From Kocuria sp. (GTDB lineage: Bacteria > Actinomycetota > Actinomycetes > Actinomycetales > Micrococcaceae), in contig NZ_JAUNTS010000003.1 of NCBI RefSeq assembly GCF_030538595.1, positions 1-64,000 of the forward strand: a stretch of 64,000 nucleotides of DNA, read 5' to 3'. The notes under the pieces were generated by a model. It worked only from the letters and a program-made list of their open reading frames with translations, made no database searches and was not told the origin of the DNA. Positions 1 through 7,846 of this stretch are shown piece by piece. The translations under genes were made by a program, and so were the position numbers. Positions within the stretch are counted from its first letter, which is position 1; each line of letters opens with the position of its first letter.

Positions 1-54
1 CTTTCGGGCACACGGACCTGAACCGTGCGCGTCTGCCTATTCCGCCACTCGCGC
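1..54 (-). tRNA. tRNA-Leu (anticodon CAG), 5' part, cut by the window start
   Basis: Read on the minus strand, the tRNA begins at base 54 with acceptor strand GCGCGAG, followed by the TGGCGGAAT D-arm start typical of leucine tRNAs. Next comes an anticodon stem of CACGG paired with CCGTG around the loop TTCAGGT, which gives anticodon CAG. The variable arm starts (CCCGAAAG) and the molecule then leaves the window, so the T-arm and 3' end are not visible. Identity is well supported by the D-arm, anticodon loop and the long variable arm expected of class II tRNAs. Confidence 0.9.
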
Positions 55-213
55 GTAGTGTCAACAAGGCAAAGACCTTGCTGGGCAACGACGGAAAGCA
101 TACCCACACCCAGCGCGGTACGCCAATCGAGGGCGCTTGGGAGAGGTGAGGGACGACGTCGTCGTGTGTGGGTTCACGGCGGTAGTGGGCGGTGGGAGCG
201 CGGGCTGACCGCC

Positions 214-849
214 TCAGACGCCAGTTTTGGGTTGCCAGGGCAGTTGGGTGTCGCAGCCGGGGGTGACCCAGGCTTTCAGGAAGCCAGCCGACTGGTAGAT
301 GTACTCACGCCATGTGGCGCGGCTGAACAGGGAGTAGTTTTCCTGGTAGTCAAAGGTGGGCCACTGCGTGGTGCCGTCAAAGCACCGCCCCACGATGACC
401 TGGGCGCGTGCAACATGCGGCCGATAAGTCAGCACAATCACATTGTCCCAACCGCGTTCCTCCGCCAGCTCCCGTAGCTTCATGGCTTCGCCCTGCGTGG
501 TGGAGGGGTTGGGCTTGAAGCAGATGACCTCATAGGGCAGTGATTCATCGGAGCAGTAGGAGCGGCGTTCCATGAACTCGGCATCGGAGGGCCAGGTGCC
601 GGGAACTGGGTCCGGGGTGGCCACCACAGCCACGGGAGCAAGACCTGCATCCATGATTTGAGCGGCGATTTCCACGCGTTGTGGGTCGGGTGGACCCAGT
701 ACCAGGAGGGCGTCGGCGGGTTCCGGTTGCTGGGTGACCTGCGGATGCAGCAGCACACCGGTGCAGACCAGCAGCCACGCACAGGTCAAGGCCACGGCAC
801 TGCCCGCGGCGGTACCCACGATTCGCCACTTTCGGCGCGTCCAAAACAA
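214..849 (-). CDS. YdcF/SanA-family (DUF218) membrane-anchored protein
   Basis: A 211-residue protein with one N-terminal membrane segment (about residues 10-34) followed by a DUF218-type fold. The visible family pattern is a strand-turn ALLVLG near residue 47, a helix with EIAAQIMDAGLAP, and a later NVIVLTYRPHVARA segment around residue 135. YdcF/SanA/ElyC proteins are linked to envelope integrity, but the biochemical activity of most members is unknown. The start is a TTG at 849 with an AAGGGGG ribosome site seven bases upstream. It is a single gene, transcribed toward the tRNA. Family assignment is fairly secure; no specific role can be assigned. Confidence 0.75.
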   Translation of the reverse strand: MFWTRRKWRIVGTAAGSAVALTCAWLLVCTGVLLHPQVTQQPEPADALLVLGPPDPQRVEIAAQIMDAGLAPVAVVATPDPVPGTWPSDAEFMERRSYCSDESLPYEVICFKPNPSTTQGEAMKLRELAEERGWDNVIVLTYRPHVARAQVIVGRCFDGTTQWPTFDYQENYSLFSRATWREYIYQSAGFLKAWVTPGCDTQLPWQPKTGV

Positions 850-1000
850 CGTCCGGCCCCCTTCTGCGTGGCATGTTCCACCAAGGATAATCTTGGGCTT
901 GCCGATCCTGGACGGCGCTGAATCTCAGCGATCACCAAGTTGCCGAGAAACCGCGCAACAAGCGAACCCAGCTACGCATCATAAGGAGAGTTCCAGCCCC

Positions 1001-1561
1001 GTGACGACGCCCAACGCGCAAAATCTTCCTCATATCCCCGCAACTGACCACACCGGTCCCGGAGCCCCTGATGCCCGCGTACAAGGGGTCGAGTTGGGGG
1101 AGGGGCCGGGTGCTGTTGTGCACATCCCCATGCGGTGGGGAGACATGGATTCCTACGGTCACGTCAACAACGTGGAAGTGGTGCGCATGTTGGAGGAGGC
1201 CCGTATTGCGGCATTCGGAGTGCCAGTGGGCACTGGTGTTCAGGTGGTTCCGCCCGTGGTCCCACTTTTTGACACCCTGCCGGATGGAACGCAGGCCCTG
1301 ATTGCCGAGCACCGCATCAAGTACCTCAAAGCGCTGGAGTACTGCAACGTGCCCGCGCCTGTGCGGGTGTGGATTGTGCGCGCTGCCGGTGCAGCTTTGA
1401 TCCTTGGCCTGGAGATTTACGACGCCGCCACCGGTCAGATCTGCGTCCGGGCTCACACCCAGCTGGCGTTCTTTGATCCTGCCGAGCAGCGAGTTCTGCG
1501 CTTGACCGAACAACAGCGGACGGTCTTGCAGCCCTGGTCCGGGCCGTCGCTGTTTCGGTGA
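1001..1561 (+). CDS. Acyl-CoA thioesterase, 4HBT hotdog fold
   Basis: A 186-residue protein with a single hotdog domain. The signature lies near residues 47-62: RWGDMDSYGHVNN, in which the Asp and the GHVNN turn match the 4-hydroxybenzoyl-CoA thioesterase/YbgC-type active-site helix. Such enzymes hydrolyse acyl-CoA thioesters in the cytoplasm; the substrate cannot be read from sequence. The frame is open further upstream, but a GTG at 1001 preceded by AAGGAGAG at 983-990 fixes the likely start. The N-terminal 30 residues before the hotdog domain are Pro/Thr-rich and probably flexible. It diverges from the YdcF-like gene, with about 150 bases between them. Confidence 0.85.
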   Translation: MTTPNAQNLPHIPATDHTGPGAPDARVQGVELGEGPGAVVHIPMRWGDMDSYGHVNNVEVVRMLEEARIAAFGVPVGTGVQVVPPVVPLFDTLPDGTQALIAEHRIKYLKALEYCNVPAPVRVWIVRAAGAALILGLEIYDAATGQICVRAHTQLAFFDPAEQRVLRLTEQQRTVLQPWSGPSLFR

Positions 1562-1681
1562 CGTTCTGCTGTTTCAGCGACCCAGGGCGCCCGGCCCCTG
1601 AATCCGGGCCGCTGGGTTGGGCGACTTGGCTGAGGGCGCTCACAGTCCTGTTCTGAACCGACCTGTTCTGGATCGCTGTGC

Positions 1682-3586
1682 TCAGCCATCCGTGTGCTGC
1701 TGTAGCCGGTATTGGGCGGCCAACCGGACGGGGGCGTCGTCGGCGCCAAAGCCCCGGTAGCCGTCGCGCTGAACCACCTCCATGAAGACATCCCCCAAGG
1801 TTCGGGTGTAAAAGTGCAGGAACTCGCCGTGGGCGTCACGGTCATAGAGCAGGTTCAGTTCACGCAGTTCATCCACGGTGGCCGAATCCAGTCCAAAACG
1901 GGTCACCAGATCCCGGTAATAGTTCTCCGGCACCTCTAGGAACTCAAGACCGCGACGGCGAGCGCGACGGGCCACTTCTTTGACGTCGATGGAAGCCAGC
2001 GCAATGTGCTCGGGGTAGGCCACCCCCACAAAGGAGCCTTCTTCCGCGGCGGTGGGGGCCAGGTTCAGCGGAAGTTGGATGGAGTGATCTGGGCTGCGCA
2101 TGACCTGGGAACGCACCAACCCGGAGGGCCCGGGGACATCCTGAGCTGGGGTGGGGAGAAGTTCCAGGGCTGAGGTGTAAAACAGCACGCCTTCGTCGTA
2201 ATGCTGCCATTTCTGGGCCACATTCACGTGGTCTATTCCAGTGATGAGGTCGCCGGCACCCAGTGGGTCACCCTCCACCCCAAATTCCGTCAGCCAGTTC
2301 GGCAGGGTCCCGGTGGGGGCCTCCCCAAAGAAGATTTCCGTACCATCCGGTGCGTACACCCCGTGGAGGGTGACCTCTCCGGTCAGTTGTTCCCGCGGGA
2401 CGGGGTTACAGCCCAACTCCACGGCGCGTTGGAAGGCAGCAGCCGGGTCTCTCACCTGGAAGCCCAGCCCGGAGATTTCCGCAACAGCTTGCTGATCGCT
2501 GCGGTCACGCGGGTCCAGGCGTGGTTCACGGCGGGTGCTGTCCCCGGCTTCAGAAACCACCACCCGTACGGGCCCCTGGAGCCACACTTGGACTTCCTTG
2601 GTGCGGTGATGGCCACCCAACCGGAATCCCAGTCGGTGCAGCAATCGGGTGGTGTGGCCCAGATCGGTGGTGCGCAGCTCCACAAAATCCCACGCGGAGG
2701 GTGCTCCCACCTTGGGAAGTGCTTGCAGTTCCAACCGATCTTGGGTGGAGCCGCCGGCCACTTCCGCGCAGAGCGCGGTGCGCGTCTGGTCCTCCAACCA
2801 GCGCAGTGAACGCAGCCCATCCACCGCTGTGCGACGAACGTCAGCCTGCCGGAAGGAGTCATTGAAAATTTCCAGGGACACCGGGCCGCTGTAGCCCGAA
2901 CGCACCAGATACTGCATCAGGTTGACCAGGTCAAAGTCACCCTCCCCCGGAAAAACTCGGTGATGGCGGGACCAGGAGAGCACGTCCAGGCGCATCAAGG
3001 GGGCATCCGCCAACTGCACAAAAAACAGTGTGTTGGGGTCCATGGCCTGGATATCGGACGGATCAGAACCCTTGGACAGGATGTGGAAGGAGTCCAGACA
3101 GGTGCCCACGGCGGGGTGGTTGGCGGCAACCACCAATTGATGCGCGTGATCGTGGGTGCTCACGTGGGTGCCCCAGGCCAAGGCTTCATACGCCAACCGG
3201 ACACCGTGTTCGGCCGCCGCCTCACCCATCCGGTGCAATTGCTCGGCCACCAGGTCATCCCCGGCTACCGCATCCGGTGCCACATTGGAGCACACCAGTA
3301 GAAGATCGGTGCCCAATTCTTCCATGAGTTCACCCGTGCGATGGAGCCGACGCAAACTGTCCGGAAAAGCCTCCGGGGCCAGCTCAACACCGTTGCGGAA
3401 CGGCTGGTACATGTCCAGGGACAGACCAAGATCATGGGCACGACGCCGTACCTCCCCCGGTGGGGTGGGCGAGACCACCAAATCCTGGGTGAAGATTTCC
3501 ACGCCATCAAACCCGGCTGCCGCTGCGGCCGTGAGTTTTTCCTCCAGCGTGCCGGAGAGGCATACCGTGGCGATTGAAGTGTGCAT
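1682..3586 (-). CDS. qsuB: QsuB-type 3-dehydroshikimate dehydratase (TIM barrel plus HPPD-like domain)
   Basis: A 634-residue two-domain protein. Residues 1-270 form an AP-endonuclease-2/sugar isomerase TIM barrel (GFDGVEIF, LGLSLDMYQPFR, SLEIFNDSF). Residues 310-625 are two vicinal-oxygen-chelate modules like 4-hydroxyphenylpyruvate dioxygenase (GIDHVNVAQ, a terminal FMEVVQRDGYRGFGA). This architecture and length match QsuB of Corynebacterium, which converts 3-dehydroshikimate to protocatechuate in quinate/shikimate breakdown. The HPPD-like half has no proven catalytic role in that family. The ATG at 3586 has AGGAGG directly upstream. No other quinate gene is nearby, so the pathway context must lie elsewhere. 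Annotation pipelines often call it a bifunctional isomerase/HPPD protein. Confidence 0.85.
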   Translation of the reverse strand: MHTSIATVCLSGTLEEKLTAAAAAGFDGVEIFTQDLVVSPTPPGEVRRRAHDLGLSLDMYQPFRNGVELAPEAFPDSLRRLHRTGELMEELGTDLLLVCSNVAPDAVAGDDLVAEQLHRMGEAAAEHGVRLAYEALAWGTHVSTHDHAHQLVVAANHPAVGTCLDSFHILSKGSDPSDIQAMDPNTLFFVQLADAPLMRLDVLSWSRHHRVFPGEGDFDLVNLMQYLVRSGYSGPVSLEIFNDSFRQADVRRTAVDGLRSLRWLEDQTRTALCAEVAGGSTQDRLELQALPKVGAPSAWDFVELRTTDLGHTTRLLHRLGFRLGGHHRTKEVQVWLQGPVRVVVSEAGDSTRREPRLDPRDRSDQQAVAEISGLGFQVRDPAAAFQRAVELGCNPVPREQLTGEVTLHGVYAPDGTEIFFGEAPTGTLPNWLTEFGVEGDPLGAGDLITGIDHVNVAQKWQHYDEGVLFYTSALELLPTPAQDVPGPSGLVRSQVMRSPDHSIQLPLNLAPTAAEEGSFVGVAYPEHIALASIDVKEVARRARRRGLEFLEVPENYYRDLVTRFGLDSATVDELRELNLLYDRDAHGEFLHFYTRTLGDVFMEVVQRDGYRGFGADDAPVRLAAQYRLQQHTDG

Positions 3587-3634
3587 TCGTCCTCCTGCGG
3601 GCGGGCCGGATGTACCGGACCCTAGCAGGAGGGC

Positions 3635-4171
3635 TCAGCTTGCTCGGCGCAGCCTTGCGTCAAAGGCGGAGAGCCATACGGTGCTGGTGGTTTGTACCAG
3701 CCTGTTGTCCTGCGGTTTGCAATACCAGGAGCGCCAGCGGATTTCGTCGTCGTCGTTGAACCCGAAAATGCACAAACCAGCTGTGTGGAGATCGGTGCCC
3801 ACCGTCTGGCTGATGTAGCCCAGGGAGGCGCTGCACACCTGCTCCACCCGCGCCCGTTGGCGTTGCAGACCGCGCTGCGAATGTTCGGTGACCGTGCAGC
3901 GGGCCTCGTAGGCAATGCTGCCGCTGGTCGGGTGGTCACGATGCTCGGTGATGGGCAAAAGAGCCGTGGAGGTTTGGGGAACGGTGAAGGTCTCCACCCA
4001 CCGGTGCCCACGGAGGGCGATCACCACCTGATGACCGGATTCCACCAGCCGCAGCTCCACGGTGGCCCCATCTGGACCCGGAAGGTCAACGGTCCGGGAA
4101 GCCTGGGCGGGCAGCAGCACTTGGGCGCTGTCAAAGCGCAGGGCGTCCATGTATGCAGGGGTGGCGGTCAC
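3635..4171 (-). CDS. DUF2617 family protein
   Basis: A 178-residue soluble protein. The visible pattern VELRLVESGHQVV (around residue 35), a long middle helix rich in Arg and Gln, and a C-terminal WRSWYCKPQDNRLVQT match the actinobacterial DUF2617 layout, whose members are about 160-180 residues. Function is unknown. The start is GTG at 4171, with GAGAGGAG six bases before it. It lies 48 bases upstream of the QsuB-like gene on the same strand and may be co-transcribed with it. Family call is by remembered pattern, so moderate confidence. Confidence 0.6.
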   Translation of the reverse strand: MTATPAYMDALRFDSAQVLLPAQASRTVDLPGPDGATVELRLVESGHQVVIALRGHRWVETFTVPQTSTALLPITEHRDHPTSGSIAYEARCTVTEHSQRGLQRQRARVEQVCSASLGYISQTVGTDLHTAGLCIFGFNDDDEIRWRSWYCKPQDNRLVQTTSTVWLSAFDARLRRAS

Positions 4172-4334
4172 AACGGGCTCCTCTCACGCTGCACGACTGG
4201 CTGGTGTGGAGGCACCGTGAGGTCACGGTCGCGCATGTGTCTTTGCAAATTACGTGTGCGTAGGCCGGTCTGCAAGAAAGTTGCCTGAGTGCGTTGTGTT
4301 TGTACCCCTGAATGGAGCATGAGCCCAGATCAGG

Positions 4335-4348
4335 CCGGAGATCTCCGG
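4335..4348. repeat. Perfect 14-bp palindrome in a 296-bp intergenic gap
   Basis: CCGGAGATCTCCGG is fully self-complementary and sits between the end of the DUF350 gene and the start of the DUF2617 gene, about 190 bases before the latter. It could be a regulator site or chance in GC-rich DNA. The rest of the gap 4172-4467 shows nothing else I can name. Confidence 0.3.
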
Positions 4349-4467
4349 TGCACAACAACTCGGCAACCGGTTGGGGAGGGAACGCGGGTTGCGTGGGATG
4401 AGCCGCAGCGACGTCGGCCGGGTTGTAACGCCGGTAGCCGGGCTGTGATGATGTGCGCTCAGGCAGC

Positions 4468-4911
4468 TCAGGTGATCGCCGCAGCCACCACAAGCCCCAC
4501 GGCAAGGTGCGTGGTGGCGGTGATCCACACGGCGGGGTGCATTTTCTGCTCACCGTCCACAATCAACTCACCGAGCTTTCCCGGAGCCAGCAGGTCCATC
4601 AGGAAGAAGGACACCGCCATCAGCAATAGCCCAATCAGACCGTAGATCAGGGTGGTGATCAGCCCCAACCACAGTACGGAAGCGGAGCCCAGGATGGCCG
4701 CACGAATAATGAGCGCCATGGCCAGGATCGAGGCCCCTAACACCAGCACTGCGCCGCGGTTACGATCTGCCCAAATGAGTTGGTGCAGTTTGCCCGGGGT
4801 GAGTAGATCAATCAGCCAATACCCCAGGGCCAGCAGGAGTAGCCCCACCAAACCGTAAGAGGCTGCCGCTGCCGCCGAATACAACATGGTGCTGAGTACC
4901 ACTGAATCCAT
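4468..4911 (-). CDS. DUF350 family membrane protein
   Basis: A 147-residue protein with four hydrophobic segments arranged as two repeated halves. The family hallmark DLLTPGKL appears near residue 36 and again, as DLLAPGKL, near residue 108, each after a membrane helix. DUF350 proteins are small integral membrane proteins of unknown function. The ATG at 4911 has GGAAGGTG upstream. The internal duplication is clear in the sequence and normal for the family. It stands alone between the DUF2617 gene and the aldo/keto reductase on the same strand. Confidence 0.8.
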   Translation of the reverse strand: MDSVVLSTMLYSAAAAASYGLVGLLLLALGYWLIDLLTPGKLHQLIWADRNRGAVLVLGASILAMALIIRAAILGSASVLWLGLITTLIYGLIGLLLMAVSFFLMDLLAPGKLGELIVDGEQKMHPAVWITATTHLAVGLVVAAAIT

Positions 4912-5097
4912 GGTGCACCTTCCAAATTCTTGAGGGTGGGATCTTCTGAGTCAGTATGCGTGTTCAGCGCCGTCCGCATGGCCATTTGCGTCACTGCGCC
5001 ACTGAGCCGTTTCCGCCGCTGTGCCATTTCCGCTGCTGTGCCGTTGAGCCGGAAACACCGTCCACGAAAGTTCGTAGTTCATCCAGCGCAGGCGCGC

Positions 5098-6117
5098 TCA
5101 GGGAACATTGTTCCCGCGTGCTGAATTTAGCAGCGCGTACCAGTGCTCTTGGGTGAGGTGTTCGGTTACTGCTGCGGCCTGTGCGCAGGCTCGGATTCGC
5201 TGCGGATTGCTGGAACCGATCACGGGACGAATACCTTGCGGTAGGCGTATGAGCCATGCCAGAACCACTGACTCCGGAGTGGTGTCCAGCTCTTGGCTGA
5301 TCTGCCCCACCAGCGCAGCCGTGGCGGGATCAGGGCTGCTGCCGGCCGGACGCGTGTAGCGGCCCTGATCCAGAGCACCCCACGCCTGGATCTCAATACC
5401 GGTGGCGTGAGCCTGATCCAAAAGTTGCTCATCAAAGTCCACGGTGGCGGCATCCGGATGGTTGGCCAAGATCTGACGCTCCACAAAGTCACGATGCCCC
5501 AGACTCATCTGCATCTGGATGGCCTGAATGGGGTGGTTCAAATGTCTTTGCAGCATGTGTACGCGATGCCAGGAAACATTGGAGATACCAACCCCACTCG
5601 TCAGCCCCTCATCCACAAGAGCATCCAAAATCCGAGCCACGCGGGTTGGGTCAGCCAGCGGATCCCACCGGTGGACCATGAAGCGACCCACATGATCCAC
5701 CCCCAATCGTTCCAGAGACCCCTCCAGCCCACCGCGCAGTGTGTGTTCATCCAGGCGATAATGCACGGGAGCCTGTTCTGCAGCCGTATTGCCAGGTAGC
5801 CGGATGCCAGCTTTGGTCTGCAACCGGACGGATTCGCGGCGGTCGGGCTGGGTCGCCAACCACTGCCCCACCAGCGTCTCGGATTTCCCCGCCGTGTAAA
5901 TATCCGCCAAGTCAATATCGGAGATCCCCAGCTGCACGGCGGTGTCGAGGGCAGCGAAACCAGCGGCGACGTCGTCGTCAGTCATGGGGGACCGGTCCCA
6001 ACTGCCGCCCAGGGCCATGGCACCGTAAATCAGCGGTGACGTGGTACCCCCGGCGGCTGCCGACGACGGTGTCGTGTTGTCGGGGATAATGGGGGTGGAG
6101 AAGTCCGGTGCGCTCAT
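5098..6117 (-). CDS. Aldo/keto reductase, YdhF-like
   Basis: A 339-residue NADPH-dependent oxidoreductase of the aldo/keto reductase superfamily. Visible elements are YGAMALGG at the first strand (about residue 34), DIDLADIYTAGKSE carrying the Asp and Tyr of the catalytic tetrad, KAGIRLPG with the Lys, and a C-terminal PVIGSSNPQRI that binds the cofactor. The HRWDPLADP segment and lack of longer loops fit the YdhF subgroup. The natural substrate is not predictable. The frame stays open to 6312, but the ATG at 6117 gives the normal family length; it has only a weak ribosome site. Confidence 0.85.
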   Translation of the reverse strand: MSAPDFSTPIIPDNTTPSSAAAGGTTSPLIYGAMALGGSWDRSPMTDDDVAAGFAALDTAVQLGISDIDLADIYTAGKSETLVGQWLATQPDRRESVRLQTKAGIRLPGNTAAEQAPVHYRLDEHTLRGGLEGSLERLGVDHVGRFMVHRWDPLADPTRVARILDALVDEGLTSGVGISNVSWHRVHMLQRHLNHPIQAIQMQMSLGHRDFVERQILANHPDAATVDFDEQLLDQAHATGIEIQAWGALDQGRYTRPAGSSPDPATAALVGQISQELDTTPESVVLAWLIRLPQGIRPVIGSSNPQRIRACAQAAAVTEHLTQEHWYALLNSARGNNVP

Positions 6118-6213
6118 GCCGCCATTATGCGCGGATGTCATCCATCTGAAGTGCCCGTGTTGTCTTCCCATGTCTTGTGTCCAAGGACCACCCCGATCAC
6201 TGGAGGAACCTGC

Positions 6214-6798
6214 GTGCTGGCATTCATGCGCCACGGCGAAACCGACTGGAACCGCGCTCAGCGCTTGCAAGGGGGATCGGACATCCCTCTCAACGGCACG
6301 GGGCGGGCGCAAGCTGTGGCGGCGGCGGAGGCCATGCGCGGGCAGGAGCCGGGCTGGGACCTGGTGGTGACCTCGCCGTTGAGCCGGGCGCGCGAAACCG
6401 GGCAGCTAGTGGCCCGGGAACTCGGCGTGGAACTGGGGCCCACCTACGCGGACCTGGTGGAACGTTCCTTCGGATCGAATGAAGGGGAGAGCATTGCTGA
6501 AATCTCCCCGGAGGATTATCAGCGGCTTCTGGAGGTGGCGGAACCGGAAGAACAGGTGATTCAGCGTGCCCTACGCGCCATGAAAGCAGTGCAGCGGGAC
6601 TTCCCGGGCCGCAATGTCCTGATGGTGGCGCACGGTGCGCTGATTCGCTTTGCTGTGGCCTACCTGCAAGGTACGGAACCCCAACGAGTGGCCAATGCCG
6701 AGGTGGTGCCCGTGGACGCAGCGCAGCTCACGGGGAGGCTGGCGCAGCACGGCACGGGTGCGGATTCCGGTCAGAATCACTACGACGACGGCCGGTAA
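6214..6798 (+). CDS. Histidine phosphatase (phosphoglycerate mutase-like)
   Basis: A 194-residue histidine phosphatase superfamily protein. The catalytic FMRHGETDWN is at residues 4-13, the second Arg pair is in SPLSRARETG, the acid is in the ERSFGSNEG region, and the second His is in MVAHGALIRF near residue 140. These enzymes act through a phosphohistidine intermediate; the substrate ranges from phosphosugars to nucleotides and is undetermined here. The GTG at 6214 preceded by GGAGGAA at 6202-6208 sets the start. The 3' end overlaps the convergent glycerophosphodiesterase gene by 19 bases. Confidence 0.85.
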   Translation: MLAFMRHGETDWNRAQRLQGGSDIPLNGTGRAQAVAAAEAMRGQEPGWDLVVTSPLSRARETGQLVARELGVELGPTYADLVERSFGSNEGESIAEISPEDYQRLLEVAEPEEQVIQRALRAMKAVQRDFPGRNVLMVAHGALIRFAVAYLQGTEPQRVANAEVVPVDAAQLTGRLAQHGTGADSGQNHYDDGR

Positions 6799-7727
6799 CT
6801 CACCGGCAGTGCCATGCCGCGCCGTTCCAACACCTGGCGCAGAAGCGCGGGGTAGTCCGTGATCAACCCGTCCACGCCCCAGTCCAGAAGGTGGTTCATC
6901 TCCGTCATCTGATTGACGGTCCAGGGCACCACTTTCAGGCCGAGCCCGTGAGCTGCGCGGATGTTCCGGGCGGTGAGCAGTACGTGTTCGGGGGACCACA
7001 CGGCGTAGCCGCGCTCCGCGACCTCCCCGGGTTCCAGCCCCGCGCCTGCGGGGTTCTGGGCCGGTGCCAGGGCCACCAATTCCAGTTCCGGAACCACCCG
7101 TGCAGCACGGTCCAAGGCAGCCCAGTCAAAGGACTGCAGCTGTGTGCGGTGAGGCCAACCGTGGGTGTGGATCTCCTGGATCACAGCATCCACCAGGGCA
7201 TCACGCTGCGCAGACTGGCCGGGGTCCTCCACTTTGGTTTCAATGTTCCAGCGGATGGATTGCGCGTTGTAGCCGCGCACCAGATCAAAAACCTCCCGCA
7301 AAGTGGCCATCCGGTTACCCGCAACCACCTGCTGCTGCGCAAAACCGGGAGCTTGTTGAAATCCGCAGTTGAGGGTCTTCAACTGAGCCAAAGTCAGCTC
7401 TCGAATACGGGCGCCCACGTACGGAAAAGCAGGATCGTGGGGCACTGCCGGTGTGGTGTCCTGGAAGGCTATGGGCTCAATGTGGTGGTCATGCCAGACG
7501 ACCACCACATTGTCTGCGCTCAGGTGAGTGTCCAACTCCAGAGTGGTCACCCCCAACTCCAGGGAACGACCGAAAGCATGTAGAGAACTTTCGCTCCAAT
7601 GGCCGCGGCCCCCGCGGTGGGACTGGAGATCAAAGCTCGGAGCACACCCGGAGTTCGCTTTCTGCTTGAAAGCAGGATTGTCCGTGCCAGGTTGTCCGGG
7701 ATTCTGCACGGTCTCAGCGAATCGCAC
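6780..7727 (-). CDS. Glycerophosphodiester phosphodiesterase
   Basis: About 315 residues. The GDPD core begins at SHRGGRGHWSESSL and continues ELDTHLSADNVVVVWHD, giving the HR, E and D/H residues that bind the metal and phosphate. The C-terminal GVDGLITDYPALL is the usual barrel closure. The enzyme hydrolyses glycerophosphodiesters to glycerol 3-phosphate and an alcohol. There is no ATG close to the domain. GTG codons at 7727 (with AAGAGG upstream) and 7709 are the best candidates; the frame stays open beyond the divergent gdh start, which would give an unlikely tail. No signal peptide is obvious from either start, so a cytoplasmic location is inferred. Confidence 0.8.
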   Translation of the reverse strand: MRFAETVQNPGQPGTDNPAFKQKANSGCAPSFDLQSHRGGRGHWSESSLHAFGRSLELGVTTLELDTHLSADNVVVVWHDHHIEPIAFQDTTPAVPHDPAFPYVGARIRELTLAQLKTLNCGFQQAPGFAQQQVVAGNRMATLREVFDLVRGYNAQSIRWNIETKVEDPGQSAQRDALVDAVIQEIHTHGWPHRTQLQSFDWAALDRAARVVPELELVALAPAQNPAGAGLEPGEVAERGYAVWSPEHVLLTARNIRAAHGLGLKVVPWTVNQMTEMNHLLDWGVDGLITDYPALLRQVLERRGMALPVSYRPSS

Positions 7728-7846
7728 CCCACGCCTCTTGGCAAGCGCACTGTGGCGGCTAGTGTGTGTGAGGTATCCAACAGACGCGCCGGGGCAGGAA
7801 CTGACCTCCGCGTCCTCACAATCCCTCACAAAGGCGTGATCGAGCA